A stretch of DNA of 64,000 bases. Source: Candidatus Nitricoxidireducens bremensis (GTDB lineage: Bacteria; Pseudomonadota; Gammaproteobacteria; Burkholderiales; Rhodocyclaceae). Made by a program: the position numbers and the translations under genes. A model generated the notes under the pieces. That model saw nothing but the letters and a program-made list of their open reading frames with translations, was not told the DNA's origin and made no database searches. Positions within the stretch are counted from its first letter, which is position 1. Each line of letters begins with the position of its first letter. Positions 59,422 to 64,000 of the stretch are shown here, piece after piece. Location: contig JAOTRT010000002.1 of assembly GCA_030247725.1 (NCBI GenBank), forward strand, positions 124,001 to 188,000. Reading direction: 5' to 3'.

Positions 59422-61263
59422 CTACTCTACCGTCACCGACTTCGCCAGATTGCGCGGCTTGTCCACGTCGGTGCCCTTCACCAGCGCCGCATGGTAGGCC
59501 AGCAACTGCAGGGGCACCACGTGGAGCACCGGCGACAGCACGCCGTAGTGCTCGGGCAGGCGCAGGATGTGGATACCTTCCGACTCGGGCACTTCCGAGT
59601 CGGCGTCGGCGAAGACGTAGAGCTCGCCGCCGCGGGCCTTCACTTCCTGCAGGTTGGACTTGAGCTTCTCCAGCAGCATGTCGTTGGGCGCCACGGCGAT
59701 GACGGGCATGTCCGCGTCCACCAGGGCCAGGGGGCCGTGCTTGAGTTCGCCGGCCGGATAGGCTTCGGCATGGATGTAGGAGATTTCCTTGAGCTTGAGA
59801 GCGCCTTCGAGAGCGATGGGGTAGTGGTGGCCGCGGCCGAGGAAGAGGGCATGGTGCTTGCCGGCGAAGCGCTGGGCCCAGCGTTCGATCTCGGGCTCCA
59901 GGGCGAGGGTCTTCTGCACGGCCACGGGCAGGTGGCGCAGGGCCTGCAGGTGGGCCTGCTCCTGGTCCGCCGTCAGGCGGTTGCGCAGCTTGGCGAGCAC
60001 CAGGGTCAGCAGGAACAGGGAGGCGAGCTGGGTGGTGAAGGCCTTGGTGGAGGCGACGCCGATCTCGGGACCGGCGCGGGTGATGAAGCGCAAGCGGGAT
60101 TCCCGCACAATGGCCGATTCGGGCACGTTGCAGATCGCCAGGTTCAGCGGCTGGCCCAACTCGCGGGCGTGGCGCAGGGCCGCCAGGGTGTCGGCGGTTT
60201 CGCCTGACTGGGAGATGGCGACGACGAGCTGGTTCGGCCGCGGCACGGAATCCCGGTAGCGGTACTCGCTGGCGATCTCAACGGTGCAGGGCACGCCGGC
60301 GATGGCTTCGAGCCAGTAGCGCGCCACCAGACCCGAGTGATAGCTGGTGCCGCAGGCGAGGATCAGCACGGAGTCGGCCTGGTTCAGCACGCTCTCGGCG
60401 TCGGCGCCGAACAGGCCCGGCTGCACGCTCTTGGCGGCGCCGGCCATTTCCAGGGTGTTGGCCAGGGCGTCGGGCTGCTCGAAGATTTCCTTCTGCATGT
60501 AGTGGCGGAAACGGCCCAGTTCCACGGCGTCGGCCGAGAGCTGGGAGAGGGCCACGGGGCGCTCGACGGCGCTGCCGTCGCTGCGCAGCACGCGCCAGGC
60601 GTCGGGCGTGAGTTCCGCCACGTCGCCGTTCTCCAGGTAGACCATGCGCCGCGTCACCTGCAACAGGGCCGAGGCATCCGACGCGGCGTAGTGGCCGTGC
60701 TCGCCGATGCCCAGCAGCAGGGGCGCGCCTTCGCGGGCGACGACGACGCGGGCCGGGTCGGACTCGCGGATGACGGCAATGGCGTAGGCACCGCGCAGGC
60801 GCTGCAGCGCGCGGCAGACCGCCTGCGTGAGGTCGGGCGCGGACTTCAGCGTCTCCTCGATGAGGTGGGCGATGACTTCCGTGTCGGTGTCGGAGACGAA
60901 TGCGTAGCCGAGGCCCATGAGCTCGGTGCGCAGTTCGGCGAAGTTCTCGATGATGCCGTTGTGGACGACGGCGAGACCGCCGGAGACATGGGGATGGGCG
61001 TTGCGCTCGGAGGGCACGCCGTGGGTGGCCCAGCGCGTATGGGCGATGCCGGTGACGCCCGCGATGCCGCAGCCGGCAGCCTGGGATTCGAGCTCCGCCA
61101 CGCGGCCGACGCTGCGCAGCCGCTTGAGGGTTCCCGCCTCCAGCAGCGCCAGGCCCGCCGAATCGTAGCCCCGATATTCGAGCTTCTTGAGTCCCTCGAT
61201 GAGGACGCCGACGATGTTCCTGCCGCTACCCGGCGCTTCGGCGCCCGCCACGATTCCGCACAT
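59422..61263 (-). CDS. glmS: Glutamine-fructose-6-phosphate aminotransferase (isomerising)
   Basis: 613 residues. Cys2 nucleophile in MCGIVAGA; glutaminase domain (1-245) with HTRWATHG and NGIIENF; two SIS domains with CGTSYHSG (near 305), SQSGETADT (near 353) and the C-terminal [14 protein letters not shown] tail. It makes glucosamine-6-phosphate, the first step of UDP-GlcNAc synthesis. The glmU gene lies 1.3 kb upstream on the same strand. No glmS ribozyme is expected in this phylum and none was seen. Confidence 0.96.
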   Translation of the reverse strand: MCGIVAGAEAPGSGRNIVGVLIEGLKKLEYRGYDSAGLALLEAGTLKRLRSVGRVAELESQAAGCGIAGVTGIAHTRWATHGVPSERNAHPHVSGGLAVVHNGIIENFAELRTELMGLGYAFVSDTDTEVIAHLIEETLKSAPDLTQAVCRALQRLRGAYAIAVIRESDPARVVVAREGAPLLLGIGEHGHYAASDASALLQVTRRMVYLENGDVAELTPDAWRVLRSDGSAVERPVALSQLSADAVELGRFRHYMQKEIFEQPDALANTLEMAGAAKSVQPGLFGADAESVLNQADSVLILACGTSYHSGLVARYWLEAIAGVPCTVEIASEYRYRDSVPRPNQLVVAISQSGETADTLAALRHARELGQPLNLAICNVPESAIVRESRLRFITRAGPEIGVASTKAFTTQLASLFLLTLVLAKLRNRLTADQEQAHLQALRHLPVAVQKTLALEPEIERWAQRFAGKHHALFLGRGHHYPIALEGALKLKEISYIHAEAYPAGELKHGPLALVDADMPVIAVAPNDMLLEKLKSNLQEVKARGGELYVFADADSEVPESEGIHILRLPEHYGVLSPVLHVVPLQLLAYHAALVKGTDVDKPRNLAKSVTVE

Positions 61264-61307
61264 CTTTCCTAACCTCCGCTTGGGCGCCGCGTCGTGCGGC
61301 GCCGTGA

Positions 61308-62549
61308 CTATTCGTTCTCGTCGCCGAGCTGCCGCGCCCACTGCAGGGCCTGGGACAGGCAGCTGGCCAGCACGTCCCAATCCAGGGCCGGGATGCGTTC
61401 CATGATCGCGATAACGCGCTCGTCGGTGCGGTCCTCCGAGGCCTCGGCCAGATCCAGCAGGGCGCCGGTCTCGCCTTCGCGGGCCAGCAGCGCCGCCTTC
61501 ACCTCGGGAGCGACGACGATCTGGTCGAGGATCTCTTCCATCGGCGGGCCGAACACCGCCGGCATCAGGGACATGATGCCGGTCATGAAGGCCAGGTCGG
61601 CACGGTTGCGGTCGCGCGGATACATGTGCCCGGTCAGCAGTTCCATGTAGCGGCCCCGCGTCGCCGCCAGGATCAGCAGCGGATTGCTCGCCTGCTCGCG
61701 GGAGTTGGGATCGGCGTAGAGCAGCAGCTGCAGCCAGCGCTGGATCTGGCGGCGGCCGAGCATGGTGATGGCGCTGCCGATGGAGGTGATGCGCTTGGAC
61801 AGGCCCATGGCCACCGAATTGGTGATGCGCAGCAGGTTCAGGGTCAGGGCCGGCTCGTGCTTGAAGGCGCGCTCGACGTCGTCGTTCTCGGCATCCTGGG
61901 CGATCAGGTTCATCAGGCGCACGAGGGAGGCCTGGGCCGGCGACAGGCGGCGCCCGGAAACCAGGGCCGGGCGCGCGAAGTAGTAGCCCTGGAACAGCTT
62001 GAAGCCGAGTTCGGTGCAGCGCTTCATCTGTTCCCGCGTCTCCACCTTCTCGGCGAGCAGTTGGCCGGTGAAGGACTCGATGCTACCGAGGAGCGTCGTC
62101 AGAGCCCTGTCGTCGAGTTGGGACAGGTCCACCTTGACGATGTCCACCACTTCGAGGATAGGCCGCGCCACCTCGGGCAGATGGATGAAATCGTCGAGGG
62201 CGAGGGAGTAGCCGCGTCCCTTCAGATAACGGCAGCGCTCGATGACCTCGGGGGTGATCTCGCCGTGCTCCAGCACCTCGATCACCACCTTGTCGGCCGG
62301 CAGCAGCTCGATGGCGTCGTTGTGGAGGAAGTTCTTGTCCACGTTGATGAAGCCGCGCACGGGACCGAGGGCATCCACGATGCCGAGCTCGCAGAAGGCC
62401 CGCGTAATCACCGTCGCCGTCGCCGCCACCTGGTCGGTCACCACCGCGTGGCGCAGGTTGTCGCGGTCGCGGAACAGCAGCTCGTAGCCATAGAGCTCGT
62501 TCCTCGCGTCGAGGATGGGCTGGCGTCCGAACAGGATCTCGTGGCTCAT
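61308..62549 (-). CDS. EAL-HDOD signalling protein (YuxH-type)
   Basis: 413 residues: a degenerate EAL domain (about 1-200; begins [20 protein letters not shown], ends [13 protein letters not shown]) in which the EAL motif reads YELLFR, and an HDOD domain (about 200-390). The pair is the known YuxH/CdgJ-like arrangement that acts as a signalling adaptor rather than an active phosphodiesterase. It sits between glmU (10 bp upstream) and glmS (44 bp downstream), same strand, possibly co-transcribed. Confidence 0.85.
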   Translation of the reverse strand: MSHEILFGRQPILDARNELYGYELLFRDRDNLRHAVVTDQVAATATVITRAFCELGIVDALGPVRGFINVDKNFLHNDAIELLPADKVVIEVLEHGEITPEVIERCRYLKGRGYSLALDDFIHLPEVARPILEVVDIVKVDLSQLDDRALTTLLGSIESFTGQLLAEKVETREQMKRCTELGFKLFQGYYFARPALVSGRRLSPAQASLVRLMNLIAQDAENDDVERAFKHEPALTLNLLRITNSVAMGLSKRITSIGSAITMLGRRQIQRWLQLLLYADPNSREQASNPLLILAATRGRYMELLTGHMYPRDRNRADLAFMTGIMSLMPAVFGPPMEEILDQIVVAPEVKAALLAREGETGALLDLAEASEDRTDERVIAIMERIPALDWDVLASCLSQALQWARQLGDENE

Positions 62550-62559
62550 GGGGCGGCGG

Positions 62560-63918
62560 TCAGGCCTTCTTCTTCACGGGCCGCTTCCAGCCGGCGACGC
62601 TGACCTGCCGCGCGCGGGACACGGTGAGCTGGTCCGGCGGCGCATCCCTGGTCAGCGTGGTGCCGGCGCCGAGGGTGGCGCCGCGGCCCACCGTCACCGG
62701 CGCCACCAGCTGGGTGTCGGAGCCGATGAAGACGTCGTCCTCGATGACGGTGCGGAACTTGTTGGCGCCGTCGTAATTGCAGGTGATGGTGCCGGCGCCG
62801 ATATTGACGCGGCTGCCGACGGTGGCGTCGCCGACATAGGCCAGGTGGTTGGCCTTGGAGTGGTCGGCGATGGCGCTGTTCTTCACCTCGACGAAGTTAC
62901 CGATATGCACGTCGGCGCCCAGCGTCGTGCCGGGCCGCAGGCGGGCATAGGGGCCGATCTGCCCCTGGGGCCCCACCTCGGCGGAATCCAGGTGGCAGAA
63001 GGCCTGCAGCTTGGTGCCGGCGCCGATGCGCACGTTCTTCAGCACGCAGTGGGGGCCGACGGCGACGCCGTCGCCCAGTTCCACGCGGCCTTCGAAGACG
63101 CAGCCCACGTCGATGCTGACGTCGCGACCGCAGACGAGTTCGCCGCGCACGTCGATGCGCGCCGGGTCGAGCAGCATGACGCCCTGTTCCATGAGGGCCT
63201 CGGCGAGATTGCGCTGATGCACGCGCTCCAGCGTGGCGAGCTGGACCTTGCTGTTCACGCCTTCCACTTCCCAGGGGGCGGCCGGATGGGTCGCACCGAC
63301 GGGCATGCCCTCCTGCACGGCAAGGGCGACGATGTCGGTCAGGTAGTACTCGCCCTGGGCATTGCGGTTGCCCAGGGTCGGCAGCCAGCGCGCCAGGGCC
63401 GCGGTGGGGGCGACCAGGATGCCGGTGTTGATCTCGCGGATCGCCCGCTCGGCGTCGTCGGCATCCTTCTCCTCGACGATGCGCTGGATCGCGCCGGCGA
63501 CGCGGACGATGCGGCCGTAGCCGTGGGGGTTTTCCAGCAGCACCGTCAGCAGGCCCAGGCTGTCGTCGCCCGCCGCCGCCAGGAGCTTGCGCAATGTGTC
63601 GACGCGGGTCAGCGGCACGTCGCCGTAGAGCACCAGCGTCGGCCGGGACGGGTCCAGATGGGGTAGGGCCTGGAGCACGGCGTGGCCGGTTCCCAACTGG
63701 GGTTCCTGCTTCGCCCAGGCCACGTCGGCCGCCGCCATGGCTTCACGCACCGTCTCGCCGCCGTGGCCGTAAACCACGACGATGCGCGCCGGCGACAGTT
63801 GACGCGCCGTATCGATGACATGGGCCAGCATGGGCATGCCGGCGATGGTGTGCAGCACCTTGGGCAGATCGGAGCGCATGCGCTTGCCCTGGCCGGCGGC
63901 GAGGATGACGACGTTCAT
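62560..63918 (-). CDS. glmU: Bifunctional UDP-N-acetylglucosamine pyrophosphorylase/glucosamine-1-phosphate acetyltransferase
   Basis: 452 residues. The uridyltransferase half (1-227) has [19 protein letters not shown] and LYGDVPLTR; the C-terminal left-handed beta-helix (from about 250) has repeated hexapeptides and [13 protein letters not shown] near 383, with [13 protein letters not shown]. It completes UDP-GlcNAc synthesis for peptidoglycan and LPS. ATG 63918 (MNVVILAAG) is preferred to an alternative seven codons upstream. Confidence 0.96.
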   Translation of the reverse strand: MNVVILAAGQGKRMRSDLPKVLHTIAGMPMLAHVIDTARQLSPARIVVVYGHGGETVREAMAAADVAWAKQEPQLGTGHAVLQALPHLDPSRPTLVLYGDVPLTRVDTLRKLLAAAGDDSLGLLTVLLENPHGYGRIVRVAGAIQRIVEEKDADDAERAIREINTGILVAPTAALARWLPTLGNRNAQGEYYLTDIVALAVQEGMPVGATHPAAPWEVEGVNSKVQLATLERVHQRNLAEALMEQGVMLLDPARIDVRGELVCGRDVSIDVGCVFEGRVELGDGVAVGPHCVLKNVRIGAGTKLQAFCHLDSAEVGPQGQIGPYARLRPGTTLGADVHIGNFVEVKNSAIADHSKANHLAYVGDATVGSRVNIGAGTITCNYDGANKFRTVIEDDVFIGSDTQLVAPVTVGRGATLGAGTTLTRDAPPDQLTVSRARQVSVAGWKRPVKKKA

Positions 63919-63948
63919 TGCGATGCCGTAGCTATGCAAAAGGCGATT

Positions 63949-64000
63949 TTACTGCTTCGGCAGGGCCGGAGCAGCTTTCGCGGCGCCGCCGCCTGCCGGA
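63949..64000 (-). CDS. Possible C-terminal end of a gene leaving the window
   Basis: On the minus strand a frame entering at base 64000 reads Pro-Ala-Gly-Gly-Gly then an Ala/Pro/Lys-rich tail ending LPKQ and TAA (63949-63951). This is too short to identify; the tail composition is typical of C-termini in this genome. It lies 30 bp upstream of glmU. Confidence 0.3.
   Translation of the reverse strand, partial: PAGGGAAKAAPALPKQ

Noticed and set aside
59264..61420. A glmS ribozyme or riboswitch upstream of glmS
   Set aside because: The gap to the preceding gene is only 44 bp, and glmS ribozymes are a Firmicutes-type feature; no matching structure is visible.
1..64000. CRISPR arrays, tRNA or rRNA genes, prophage genes
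   Set aside because: No regularly spaced direct repeats, cloverleaf-compatible tRNA sequences, conserved rRNA segments or phage structural genes were recognised on either strand by eye.

Overview
The window looks like the chromosome of a GC-rich betaproteobacterium, most likely of the order Rhodocyclales (Azospira/Dechloromonas/Thauera-like). This is inferred from gene content: a PhaM-like polyhydroxyalkanoate granule protein, a fused isobutyryl-CoA mutase, an aromatic or organic acid uptake and CoA-ligase cluster beside an indolepyruvate:ferredoxin oxidoreductase, and many two-component, c-di-GMP and chemotaxis genes. No rRNA, tRNA, CRISPR array, complete insertion sequence or prophage was seen.

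Layout. 0-4.6 kb: the 3' part of indolepyruvate ferredoxin oxidoreductase, a low-GC orphan gene bracketed by inverted palindromic repeats, a membrane-anchored methyltransferase and a ParA-like ATPase. 4.6-9.2 kb: a MITE-like element whose right end carries the start codon of a hybrid histidine kinase, a convergent NarL-type regulator, a PhaM-like protein and an AEC transporter. 9.3-18.7 kb: a minus-strand cluster (acyl-CoA synthetase, livG, livH, livM, binding protein, livF, PaaK-type CoA ligase) divergent from a Crp/Fnr regulator; it probably imports and CoA-activates an organic or aromatic acid. 18.7-19.9 kb: a low-GC putative abortive-infection gene with a third copy of the palindromic repeat. 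20-24.7 kb: cupin, SRAP/YedK, DNA polymerase IV, a DUF4124 protein and a secreted caspase-like peptidase. 24.8-34.6 kb: FIST sensor plus hybrid kinase, HD-GYP protein, pseudouridine synthase, thioesterase, a second caspase-like protein fused to a PDZ domain, and a DUF4143 ATPase. 34.6-42.2 kb: a 314-bp double-hairpin element, icmF with a divergent AraC regulator, hemerythrin-like protein, hydrolase, and an HDOD gene followed by a 47-aa relative of its own N-terminus. 42.3-49.9 kb: a copper/silver efflux operon (DUF2946-like, cusF, copG-like, cusC, cusB-cusF fusion, cusA) interrupted by a second, inverted copy of the 314-bp element. 50-58.4 kb: PaiB-like protein, EF-G paralogue, a chemoreceptor with a c-type haem motif followed by a stand-alone CZB protein, a transmembrane Ser/Thr kinase and a GGDEF-EAL protein. 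58.7-64 kb: nfsB, glmS, an EAL-HDOD protein and glmU (UDP-GlcNAc synthesis).

The most unusual content is non-coding. There are three families of structured repeats: (i) 60-80 bp palindromes, two of which lie in the same orientation about 155 bp upstream of low-GC accessory genes; (ii) a 226-bp element with perfect 19-bp terminal inverted repeats, with a solo right end at the nfsB stop codon; (iii) a 314-bp element built of two long hairpins, in two inverted copies about 10.5 kb apart, whose stem substitutions are compensated on the opposite arm. Family (iii) is the best candidate for something undescribed. All product names come from reading the sequences by eye; no database search was run.
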